NCBI GenBank assembly: GCA_964578935.1
Contig: CAZOEW010000213.1
Location: 1 to 5,731, forward strand
Length of the DNA stretch: 5,731 nucleotides
Source: JAQYVL01 sp964578935
Lineage (GTDB): Bacteria > Desulfobacterota > Desulfobacteria > Desulfobacterales > SURF-7
Direction of reading: 5' to 3'
The notes beneath the pieces are model-generated. The model saw only the letters and a program-made list of their open reading frames with translations, was not told the DNA's origin and searched no databases. Made by a program: the position numbers and the translations under genes. Positions within the stretch are counted from its first letter, which is position 1, and each line of letters opens with the position of its first letter. Shown piece after piece: positions 1 through 5,650 of this stretch.

Positions 1-90
1 TCATTGTACATTCATGGTGCGCCATATTATAGGATTAGAACAGCATACTCATGAGAAAAGTTTCATCCGGAATGGAATCAAACAAACGCA

Positions 91-96
91 AGGAGG
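91..96 (+). promoter_or_regulatory. Strong Shine-Dalgarno site fixing the MBL hydrolase start
   Basis: AGGAGG lies five bases before the ATG at 102, which is ideal spacing. It favours that ATG over the in-frame ATG at 51, which has no comparable site and would add 17 residues that do not look like family sequence. Confidence 0.85.
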
Positions 97-101
97 TAAC
101 C

Positions 102-1055
102 ATGGGTCCGATCCTTAACGAAGTTGAGAAAGTTGAAATTCTGACACTTCAGGACAACTATATCGACCTGGTGTCTCAGGACAACACGGAAATCGTTCAA
201 CGAGCCATGCCGCTAAAAGGCATGGAAGTAAAAAACAGTGTGTTGGCGGAACACGGATTTTCATCTCTTATTACGGCTACGAGCCAGGGGGTATTGCGGA
301 AAATGCTGTTTGATTTTGGATTCTCCGAACACGGAGCAGCCTTTAACGCCGAAGCGCTGAGCGCGGACTTGACAGGCATTGAAGTACTCGCCCTGTCCCA
401 CGGCCACCTGGATCATGTGGGCGGAATGGAAAAGCTCGTGAGCAAAATCGGAAAGGATCCTATTGAACTTGTGCTGCATCCTGCGGCTTTTCGAAGCCCC
501 CGCTATATAAAAATTACGGAAGACTTCAAGGTTTATTTTCCGGCCTTTACCCGTGAGAAAGCCCGGGCTGCCGGCGCTGCCCTGACAGAATCGGAGGAGC
601 CCTGTTTTCTTTTGGATCACACGGCCATTTTTCTGGGGGAGATACCTCGACAGACTGACTTTGAGAAAGGTGCGCCAAATTTCTTTTACGAGGAAAACGG
701 TATCGAAAAACAGGATCTGATAAACGATGATTCAGCCGTTGTCTTCCATGTCAGAGGCAAGGGCCTTGTCATCCTGTCGGGCTGTGCCCATGCAGGTATC
801 GTCAATACGGCACGATATGCACAGGAGGTGACCGGCATTGATAAAATATATGCCATCATGGGAGGCTTTCACCTTTCAGGGGCTGATTTCGATTCGGTTG
901 TTAAACCCACGGCCCACGCATTGAAGAAATTAGACCCGGATTATATTATACCGACACATTGTACCGGCAGGAAAGCGATTATGTACATCGAAAAAGAGAT
1001 GCCAGGCCAGTTTCTTCTGAACATGGCCGGGACAAAGCTGACCTTTTCATCCTAG
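102..1055 (+). CDS. MBL-fold metallo-hydrolase, dihydropterin/RFA-P synthase-like (COG1237 type)
   Basis: This is a 317-residue cytoplasmic enzyme of the metallo-beta-lactamase fold; no signal peptide is visible. The metal-binding signature SHGHLDHVGG is present, with H100, H102, D104 and H105. Further likely ligands or active-site residues lie in SGCAHAGIVN (H230), MGGFHL (H257) and PTHCTG (H286). This motif set is typical of the family often labelled 7,8-dihydropterin-6-methyl-4-(beta-D-ribofuranosyl)aminobenzene-5'-phosphate synthase. That label is mostly transferred by similarity, and the true substrate is unknown for most members. Length is normal for the family and no key residue is missing. 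The start is set by the AGGAGG site. It ends in TAG and is followed by about 300 non-coding bases without a clear intrinsic terminator. No neighbour in the window points to a substrate. The fold and family are secure; the reaction is not. Confidence 0.88.
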   Translation: MGPILNEVEKVEILTLQDNYIDLVSQDNTEIVQRAMPLKGMEVKNSVLAEHGFSSLITATSQGVLRKMLFDFGFSEHGAAFNAEALSADLTGIEVLALSHGHLDHVGGMEKLVSKIGKDPIELVLHPAAFRSPRYIKITEDFKVYFPAFTREKARAAGAALTESEEPCFLLDHTAIFLGEIPRQTDFEKGAPNFFYEENGIEKQDLINDDSAVVFHVRGKGLVILSGCAHAGIVNTARYAQEVTGIDKIYAIMGGFHLSGADFDSVVKPTAHALKKLDPDYIIPTHCTGRKAIMYIEKEMPGQFLLNMAGTKLTFSS

Positions 1056-1125
1056 TGCGATGATTTATACCCATGTTTTAAACAAAGGGCGGCTCGGGGT
1101 TCGAACTTCGGTGGATGATCTGTAA

Positions 1126-1152
1126 CCGGTTTGTATAGTCTGTATAAACCGG
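1126..1152 (+). repeat. 27-bp near-perfect palindrome
   Basis: The arms CCGGTTTGTATAG and CTGTATAAACCGG flank a single central T. Eleven of the 13 pairs are Watson-Crick and the other two are G-T pairs, so a + strand transcript could fold into an almost unbroken stem, while the minus-strand RNA would have two C-A mismatches. No T run follows, so it is not a standard intrinsic terminator. It may protect the 3' end of the upstream mRNA or be a protein-binding site. Confidence 0.6.
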
Positions 1153-1243
1153 AAACAGATTCAACCCGACTGAAGAGTATCTTTTTGATCTTAAAGTGGT
1201 TATGTGTAAAAACGTAAAAAACTGAAAACTGTTTATACAGACT
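1137..1243. repeat. Inverted 13-bp repeat pair (arms 1137-1149 and 1231-1243)
   Basis: AGTCTGTATAAAC at 1137-1149 recurs as its exact reverse complement GTTTATACAGACT at 1231-1243. The left arm also forms part of the 27-bp palindrome, so the motif TGTATA/TATACA occurs three times in about 110 bp. The span could be the remains of a small inverted-repeat element or a set of binding sites; the sequence does not decide between them. Confidence 0.5.
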
Positions 1244-1288
1244 CTAAGCTGTCTGGGTTAGCGGCCCCTTTGCTCTGTATTATGGATC

Positions 1289-1312
1289 AAAAAGCCATAT
1301 AAAAAGCCATAT
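1289..1312 (+). repeat. Perfect 12-bp tandem repeat upstream of the toxin promoter
   Basis: AAAAAGCCATAT occurs twice back to back (1289-1300 and 1301-1312), ending seven bases before the -35 box. It is either a recent slippage duplication or a pair of protein-binding sites. Antitoxins of the ribbon-helix-helix class commonly bind repeated sites next to their own promoter, so autoregulation is a reasonable inference. Confidence 0.6.
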
Positions 1313-1319
1313 TCTTATA

Positions 1320-1348
1320 TTGACATATTTTCTTTTCCAACTTAATAT
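1320..1348 (+). promoter_or_regulatory. Sigma-70-type promoter of the toxin-antitoxin operon
   Basis: A consensus -35 box TTGACA (1320-1325) is separated by 17 bp from a -10 box TAATAT (1343-1348, four of six matches). Initiation six or seven bases downstream would fall at about 1355, on the toxin start codon itself, so the mRNA would be leaderless or nearly so. Confidence 0.6.
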
Positions 1349-1354
1349 AAAATA

Positions 1355-1648
1355 ATGAAAAAACAATCCGATTTTGATTGGGATGCCAACAAAGACAAGC
1401 TCAATCAGGAAAAACACGGCGTTTCTTTTGCCTTGGCACAACTTGCGTTTCTGGACCCTGACCGTGTTATCCTCGAAGATCTTGATCATGGTGATGATGA
1501 GAAACGCTATTACTGTCTTGGCATGGTCTCTGACGGAATCATGACCGTTCGATTTACGTACAGAAAAAACAAAATCAGAATTTTTGGAGCCGGATATTGG
1601 CGGAAAGGGAAGAAAATATATGAAAGAGAAAATCAAATACACGGATGA
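1355..1648 (+). CDS. brnT: BrnT-family toxin (type II toxin-antitoxin, DUF497)
   Basis: A 97-residue protein with the two marks of BrnT toxins: an N-terminal FDWD..K...N..KHGVSF block (residues 7-25) and a C-terminal block VRFTYRKNKIRIFGAGYWRKGKKIYE (65-90). RYYCLG at 51-56 joins them. BrnT toxins are small ribonucleases with a RelE-like fold that block translation and are neutralised by the adjacent BrnA-type antitoxin; the activity here is inferred from the family. Length is normal and nothing looks broken. The start is well fixed: an in-frame TAA at 1343-1345 excludes an upstream start. No Shine-Dalgarno sequence precedes the ATG, which agrees with a leaderless mRNA. The toxin comes first, and the antitoxin gene overlaps its last 29 bases. 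Confidence 0.9.
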   Translation: MKKQSDFDWDANKDKLNQEKHGVSFALAQLAFLDPDRVILEDLDHGDDEKRYYCLGMVSDGIMTVRFTYRKNKIRIFGAGYWRKGKKIYERENQIHG

Positions 1649-1847
1649 GCCCATCGGAAAGGTTAAGGTCGTTCCCGATTTTTTGCCGTCCCCGGAAGAA
1701 CTTGCACTGAAAGATGAGACTGTAAAGGTTACAATCGCGCTAAGCAAAACGAGTATCGATTTTTTTAAAAAAGAAGCGAAAAAATATAACACCCAATACC
1801 AGAAAATGATTCGCAGACTTCTGGATGAATATACAGCTCATCAGTAA
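1620..1847 (+). CDS. brnA: BrnA-like ribbon-helix-helix antitoxin
   Basis: A 75-residue antitoxin partner of the preceding toxin. The N-terminal half (KIKYTDEPIGKVKVVPDFLPSPEEL, roughly residues 4-28) is the segment likely to wrap the toxin. Residues about 35-74 form a CopG/Arc-type ribbon-helix-helix: a short strand VKVTIAL, a helix through SIDFFKKEAKK, then QYQKMIRRLLDEY. Such domains dimerise and bind operators, so this protein probably represses its own promoter at about 1289-1348. I chose the ATG at 1620, preceded by AAGGGAAG, over the ATG at 1584, because the extra 12 residues look unlike the family. The start lies inside brnT in another frame, so translation of the two is probably coupled. 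The pairing with a BrnT toxin is secure; the exact antitoxin subfamily is less so. Confidence 0.85.
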   Translation: MKEKIKYTDEPIGKVKVVPDFLPSPEELALKDETVKVTIALSKTSIDFFKKEAKKYNTQYQKMIRRLLDEYTAHQ

Positions 1848-1880
1848 AAGCGGGTCCATAACCATTCACTGGCGCAGGCC

Positions 1881-2023
1881 CGACTAAAAAGCGGCTGGGC
1901 TGCGCAGTTCAACCGCTACTCTTCATATCCGCTGAAAAAACGTTTTCCTTAAAAGCGGCGTTCTTCTTTGCTGTTTTCCATCACCTGGCTTTCTGTCGAA
2001 AAGTTATAGATCGCCCAAAGCCG
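1881..2023 (-). ncRNA. Candidate small RNA (speculative)
   Basis: On the minus strand a perfect TATAAT box (2030-2035) is followed about 110 bases later by the terminator hairpin ending near 1885. A transcript starting near 2023 would be about 140 nt. A second GCGGC/GCCGC pairing (around 2019-2023 and 1955-1959) could close a larger stem. The -35 region is poor, so this rests mainly on the terminator plus the -10 box. Confidence 0.25.
1885..1917 (-). terminator. Intrinsic terminator on the minus strand
   Basis: Read on the minus strand, AGCGGTTG pairs with CAGCCGCT (eight pairs, one G-U) around a 12-base loop, and the stem runs directly into a T run TTTTTA. On the + strand the stem is followed by ACTCTTC, so it does not serve the antitoxin mRNA. 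No minus-strand gene is annotated upstream of it, which makes its purpose unclear. Confidence 0.55.
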
Positions 2024-2108
2024 CAATCGATTATATGTCTTCCATAATTTCCAAAAAGCTGATATCGATAATCCTCACGCGCAAATGAACTCGAAACAGG
2101 ATGGGTGC

Positions 2109-3389
2109 ATGGGAGACTGGCGAACAAAAACAACAACCTTCTACGGATGGTGGATTGTAGGAGTCCTCTTTATTCTTCTGTTCAATACAGGGGGAATGGG
2201 ATTCTATGTTTTTCCGGTTTTCATTGAATCCTTTCAGCAGGAATTCGGATGGACGCTTACTCAGATTTCCGTATCGGCAGGTATATGGGCCATTGTTTTT
2301 GGATTTTCCGGACCTGTCATCGGTTTTATGATTGCCCGTTTCGGTGCCCGGAAGATTATTGTTACAGCGGCAATTATAGCGGGCCTGACCAACTTTTTGT
2401 TCGCTTCGTTAACAGCCCTCTGGATGCTGTATCTGGGAACCATGATATCCGGTTTTGTGGTGGCCGGAACGACGCTCATCCCCGCCCAGACGCTGATCAC
2501 CAACTGGTTCAACCGGTACCGGGGCCGCGCCATGGGGCTTGCCATGGCCGGAATTGGTTTTGGCGGTTTTTGCCTGCCTTCATTTAATGAATATTTCATC
2601 CGAACCTTTGGGTGGCGGGAAGCCTGGCTTTTTGCTTCCCTTGTTTTATTTGTTCTGCTTATCCCGTTGATTCTTTTTTTTATCCGAAGTTCGCCGGAAG
2701 AACTCGGATTGCTGCCTGACGGTGATTCAGCCGCAGGATCAACCGGCCCTGAAAAAAGCCGCCCAAAGACAGGAATGACTCCTAAACGCGCCCTGAAAAC
2801 AAAAGAGTTCTGGCTTCTTGCCTTCATATTTTTGTTAATCCTTACGGGTTCGTCAGCGCTGAGCTTTCATTTTGTCCCATTTGTGACCCTGGAAGTCGGA
2901 TTTACAAATCAGCAGGGGTCCTTTTTCCTGGGGCTGACAATCGGATTCAGCATTGTCGGCCGGCTGGTATACGGATGGCTGGCAGACCGCCATAACCTGG
3001 TGCTGCTGATGGTTTCCATCCTGCTTTTGATGGCCTGCGGTCCCGCTGTTTTATGGATTTTTTTCCTATCCAGCGGCTTTTCAGAGGTAAATTATTTGTG
3101 GCTCTTTGCCGTTCCTTACGGGATCGCCATCGGCTCCAACGCAATCCTTTTCCCGGTTTTGATCGGCCGTTGTTTCGGAGAACTTCATTTTTCGAAAATT
3201 CTGGGCCTTTTGATGAGCGGATTTGCCATTGGAATCATTGTCGGGATCCCCATATCCGGCAAGATTTTTGATGTAACCGGAAGCTATGAGCTTGTTTTGA
3301 AAATGTCGTTTCTGGTTTTTGTGCTTGCGATCATCCTGATGCTGTTTGTCCGTCCGAACCGATACCACGGTGAATTTCGATCCTTTTAA
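2109..3389 (+). CDS. MFS transporter, probable monocarboxylate/oxalate-formate antiporter-like
   Basis: An inner-membrane major facilitator protein of 426 residues, the normal size for 12 helices. Helices fall near residues 12-32, 52-72, 83-104, 105-125, 142-160, 172-192, 235-255, 270-292, 296-318, 329-353, 364-384 and 395-414, with the hydrophilic central loop at about 193-233. A motif-A-like loop follows helix 2 (G-F-M-I-A-R-F-G-A-R-K, about 72-82) and its counterpart GRLVYGWLADR lies at 284-294. WFNRYRGRAMGLA before helix 5 and PEELGLLPDG after helix 6 are typical of the monocarboxylate/oxalate-formate group. The substrate is therefore probably a small organic acid, moved by ion coupling or exchange; this is inference. 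The start at 2109 has a partial ribosome site (AGGATGGG), whereas the in-frame ATG at 2085 has none; 2085 remains possible and adds eight residues. hyuA follows after 338 bp. Confidence 0.85.
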   Translation: MGDWRTKTTTFYGWWIVGVLFILLFNTGGMGFYVFPVFIESFQQEFGWTLTQISVSAGIWAIVFGFSGPVIGFMIARFGARKIIVTAAIIAGLTNFLFASLTALWMLYLGTMISGFVVAGTTLIPAQTLITNWFNRYRGRAMGLAMAGIGFGGFCLPSFNEYFIRTFGWREAWLFASLVLFVLLIPLILFFIRSSPEELGLLPDGDSAAGSTGPEKSRPKTGMTPKRALKTKEFWLLAFIFLLILTGSSALSFHFVPFVTLEVGFTNQQGSFFLGLTIGFSIVGRLVYGWLADRHNLVLLMVSILLLMACGPAVLWIFFLSSGFSEVNYLWLFAVPYGIAIGSNAILFPVLIGRCFGELHFSKILGLLMSGFAIGIIVGIPISGKIFDVTGSYELVLKMSFLVFVLAIILMLFVRPNRYHGEFRSF

Positions 3390-3461
3390 TCGCGATTGAC
3401 CCGATTTTTCCTCACCGGTCTCTCGAAGCACCCCGCAGGTCTGTTTTCCTGAAAATATTCC

Positions 3462-3498
3462 GATCCGCTCAAAAGAATACCCGTTTTTGATCCGGATC
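3462..3498 (+). other. Interrupted 12-bp hairpin downstream of the transporter
   Basis: GATCCG pairs with CGGATC and, inside it, TCAAAA pairs with TTTTGA, with one unpaired base on the left and two on the right and a ten-base loop. No T run follows, so intrinsic termination is unlikely; it may stabilise the transporter mRNA 3' end. Confidence 0.4.
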
Positions 3499-3571
3499 AT
3501 CATCTTTGTGAAAAATATTCCGAACCGGGTCAGGGGCTTATCTGTTTTATGCGCCGCCGGATATTTTTTTC

Positions 3572-3600
3572 TTGATCTTACCGAAAAAACTAAGTATCTT
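3572..3600 (+). promoter_or_regulatory. Candidate hyuA promoter
   Basis: TTGATC (3572-3577) is separated by 17 bp from TATCTT (3595-3600), each matching four of six consensus bases. Transcription would start near 3607, giving an untranslated leader of about 120 nt that contains both GAACCG(G)TTC palindromes. Confidence 0.35.
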
Positions 3601-3673
3601 CGAATAACCGAAAGTGATACGTTCTACTTTTAGCATGGCATGGAAAAAGGGCTGCAGTACACTTTCCATCAAC

Positions 3674-3706
3674 AGAACCGTTCTTGAGACCTTGAACCGG
3701 TTCAGG
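3674..3706. promoter_or_regulatory. Pair of GAACCG(G)TTC palindromes, candidate operator
   Basis: AGAAC-C-GTTCT (3674-3684) and TGAACCGGTTCA (3693-3704, extendable to 3691-3706 with one G-T pair) share the GAAC/GTTC half-site. Their centres are about 19.5 bp apart, close to two helical turns, so two protein dimers could sit on roughly the same face of the DNA. They lie between the candidate promoter and the ribosome site, as expected of a repressor site. Confidence 0.4.
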
Positions 3707-3727
3707 AAGAACCATAGGAGAAATGTC

Positions 3728-5650
3728 ATGAGATATAAAATCGGCATCGATGTCGGGGGTACCTTTACCGACCTTGTTTATACCGGTGGGGATGGTTTGA
3801 ACCATGTCGTGAAGACTCCGACAACTTCAGAAAACCAGGCAAAAGGAGTTCTTCTCGGGCTTGAGAAACTGGCATCCCTCGAGAATCTTTCGATCCGGGA
3901 ACTGCTGAGGAGAACCGATATCATCATTCATGGAACTACCGTGGTGACCAATACCATGCTGGAGTTTAAAGGCGCCAGAACCGGGCTCATCACGACCAGC
4001 GGTTTCCGGGATGACATTGAACTGCGGCGGGGTTATAAGGAGCGCATTTTCAATCCGCGATATCCTGCACCGGTACCCATTGTCCAAAGGCGTTACCGCC
4101 ATACCGTAAATGAACGGATCGACAGGGACGGCAAGGTTCTGATCCCTCTCGATGACAACGAGGTGATCGCGGTTGTCCGCAAGCTGAAGGAGGCGGGGAT
4201 CGAGTCCATCGGCGTATGCCTCTTTTTTGGATTCCTGAACCCGGTGCACGAAAAACGAATCGCGGAGATCATCCGGCAGGAACACCCGGATGCTCTTGTA
4301 TCCCTTTCCCATGAGGTGCTTCCTCAGATACGGGAATTTGAACGGGTAAGCACGACACTGGTAAACGCGTATACCGCTCCCCGGCTTAAAAAGTATCTTG
4401 AGAGCCTTGAGTCCGAACTTCAGGAACTCGGTTTTGAAAAAGAGTTTTTTGTTATGCTTTCAAGCGGTGGAATCATGAATGCCGACTATGCCGCCAAATA
4501 TCCGGTTTACAGTTTATTGTCCGGTCCTGCCGGCGGTGTTGTCGCCTGTTCGCAGTTGATCGGAGAGCTGCTGGACGAACCGGACCTGATAACCGTGGAC
4601 ATGGGTGGAACCAGTTATGATGTTTCTCTCATTCGCGGCGGAAAGCCGACGGCAACTTCCAATTACTGGTTTTCCCGCTATCGGGTGGCTGTTCCGATGC
4701 TGGATATTCATACCATCGGGACCGGCGGAGGCAGCATCGCCTGGGTGGATTCAGGAGGAGCGCTGCAGGTCGGCCCCCGGAGTGCAGGGGCGGAGCCCGG
4801 CCCGGCGTGTTATGGAAAGGGAGGAACAGAACCGACCGTCACGGATGCCAATCTGCTTCTCGGATACCTGAATCCGGACTATTTTCTCGGCGGAGAGATC
4901 CGGCTGGATAAAGGACTGGCGGAAAAGGCGATTCAGGAAAAAGTGGCTCGGCCGCTGGGTTTTGACACGATTCAGGCTGCATACGGCATTTCCCGGATCG
5001 TCAACAACAACATGGCCAATGGCATTCGTGTCGTCTCGGTTCAGAGAGGCTATGATCCGCGTGATTTTGTTCTGGTGGCATTTGGCGGAAACGGGGCGGT
5101 TCATGCGGGCATTCAGGCGCGTGATCTGGGGATCAGAAAGGTTATTGTTCCCAGAATCGCAACAGCGTTTTCCGCAAGGGGAATGTTGAGTTCGAATATT
5201 GTGATCAACAAAGTCCGGACCTATATGGGGCGTTCGGACGATTATGACCTTGATGCCGTCAATTCCCTTTTTTCCGCGATGCAGGCTGAAGTGAAACAAG
5301 AGATGCCCGATTCCGGCAGTAAAGACACCGAATTTATGGGCAGCTTCGAAAATCGTTATTATGTCGATATGCATTACAAGGGGGAGACCCATGAAATAAC
5401 GGTCCCTTTAGGGTCACATGACGGCGCTGTTCGAGATTCCGATATTGACGGAGCGTTAAATGCTTTCCATTCAGCGCATGAAACCCTTCATACTTTTGCG
5501 AATCCGGATTCTCCCGCATATTTTATGAATTTGAGGATCGAAACCATCATCCATACCGATAAGCCGCCTGTCGACAGGCTTGAATGTTCGGATGAGGATC
5601 CGTCTTCCGCGTTGAAGAGCAGACGCAACGTTTATTTTGAGGAAGAGTAA
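3728..5650 (+). CDS. hyuA: Hydantoinase/oxoprolinase A-subunit ATPase, cut short by in-frame TAA
   Basis: This is the ATP-binding subunit of the hydantoinase/oxoprolinase/acetone-carboxylase superfamily, cytoplasmic, which uses ATP to activate a cyclic amide or carbonyl substrate, usually with a HyuB-type partner. Residues 5-15 (IGIDVGGTFTD) begin the ASKHA-type N-terminal domain, followed by GTTVVTN (69-75). The central domain shows SGPAGGV (265-271), DMGGTSYDVS (291-300), DIHTIGTGGGSIAWVD (326-341) and SAGAEPGPACYGKGG (352-366). RGYDPRDFVLVAFGGNGAVHA lies at 440-460, with N in a place that is commonly A. The start at 3728 has TAGGAG seven bases upstream; the in-frame ATG at 3614 adds 38 unrelated residues. 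The 640-residue product is shorter than usual (roughly 680-700), because a TAA interrupts a C-terminal region that continues in frame. The exact substrate (hydantoin, 5-oxoproline, ketone) cannot be assigned. Confidence 0.88.
   Translation: MRYKIGIDVGGTFTDLVYTGGDGLNHVVKTPTTSENQAKGVLLGLEKLASLENLSIRELLRRTDIIIHGTTVVTNTMLEFKGARTGLITTSGFRDDIELRRGYKERIFNPRYPAPVPIVQRRYRHTVNERIDRDGKVLIPLDDNEVIAVVRKLKEAGIESIGVCLFFGFLNPVHEKRIAEIIRQEHPDALVSLSHEVLPQIREFERVSTTLVNAYTAPRLKKYLESLESELQELGFEKEFFVMLSSGGIMNADYAAKYPVYSLLSGPAGGVVACSQLIGELLDEPDLITVDMGGTSYDVSLIRGGKPTATSNYWFSRYRVAVPMLDIHTIGTGGGSIAWVDSGGALQVGPRSAGAEPGPACYGKGGTEPTVTDANLLLGYLNPDYFLGGEIRLDKGLAEKAIQEKVARPLGFDTIQAAYGISRIVNNNMANGIRVVSVQRGYDPRDFVLVAFGGNGAVHAGIQARDLGIRKVIVPRIATAFSARGMLSSNIVINKVRTYMGRSDDYDLDAVNSLFSAMQAEVKQEMPDSGSKDTEFMGSFENRYYVDMHYKGETHEITVPLGSHDGAVRDSDIDGALNAFHSAHETLHTFANPDSPAYFMNLRIETIIHTDKPPVDRLECSDEDPSSALKSRRNVYFEEE

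Larger units (their letters stand above)
1056..1354. other. Non-coding gap between MBL hydrolase and toxin-antitoxin operon
   Basis: I see no credible gene here. The stretch holds a near-perfect 27-bp palindrome (1126-1152), an inverted 13-bp copy of part of it (1231-1243), a 10-bp inverted pair (CTTTTTGATC at 1181-1190, GATCAAAAAG at 1285-1294), a perfect 12-bp tandem repeat (1289-1312) and the toxin-antitoxin promoter. No hairpin followed by a T run closes the upstream gene on the + strand. Confidence 0.7.
1848..2108. other. Non-coding gap between antitoxin and transporter
   Basis: No credible protein gene is visible. The gap holds a minus-strand intrinsic terminator (1885-1917), a minus-strand TATAAT box (2030-2035), three TAAAAGCGG-like copies (1845, 1885, 1950), and two ATCGAT-centred palindromes (AATCGATT at 2025-2032, TATCGATA at 2063-2070) upstream of the transporter. 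A ten-codon minus-strand ORF (1949-1981, MENSKEERRF) has a poorly spaced ribosome site. I see no strong + strand promoter for the transporter. Confidence 0.55.
3390..3727. other. Non-coding gap between transporter and hyuA
   Basis: No credible gene is visible. The gap contains an imperfect direct repeat (3451-3467 and 3511-3527), a long hairpin (3462-3498), a candidate promoter (3572-3600) and two adjacent palindromes (3674-3684 and 3693-3704) just before the hyuA ribosome site. No standard intrinsic terminator with a T run is seen for the transporter. Confidence 0.6.

Noticed and set aside
4..30. Possible promoter (TTGTAC ... TATTAT) and ATGGTGCGCCAT dyad before the MBL gene
   Set aside because: The spacer is only 15 bp and the -35 match is poor; the dyad is short and the upstream context is cut off by the window edge.
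51..101. Upstream in-frame start for the MBL hydrolase
   Set aside because: The ATG at 102 has an ideal AGGAGG site; the extra residues carry no family similarity.
1098..1106. tRNA T-loop-like GGTTCGAAC
   Set aside because: The flanking bases do not form a T stem, and no acceptor, D or anticodon arms can be found; a tRNA remnant cannot be supported.
1280..1792. 170-codon minus-strand ORF opposite the toxin-antitoxin genes
   Set aside because: It is antisense to two well-supported genes, its low-complexity hydrophobic sequence matches no family I recognise, and it has no clear ribosome site.
3614..3727. Upstream in-frame start adding 38 residues to hyuA
   Set aside because: The family begins right before the IGIDVGGTFTD motif, and the ATG at 3728 has a good ribosome site.
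4751..5392. 213-codon minus-strand ORF inside hyuA
   Set aside because: It is a shadow of a strongly conserved coding region on the other strand.
5648..5650. Recoding of the hyuA stop as selenocysteine or pyrrolysine
   Set aside because: Those use TGA and TAG, and this codon is TAA; the corresponding family position is not a known special residue.
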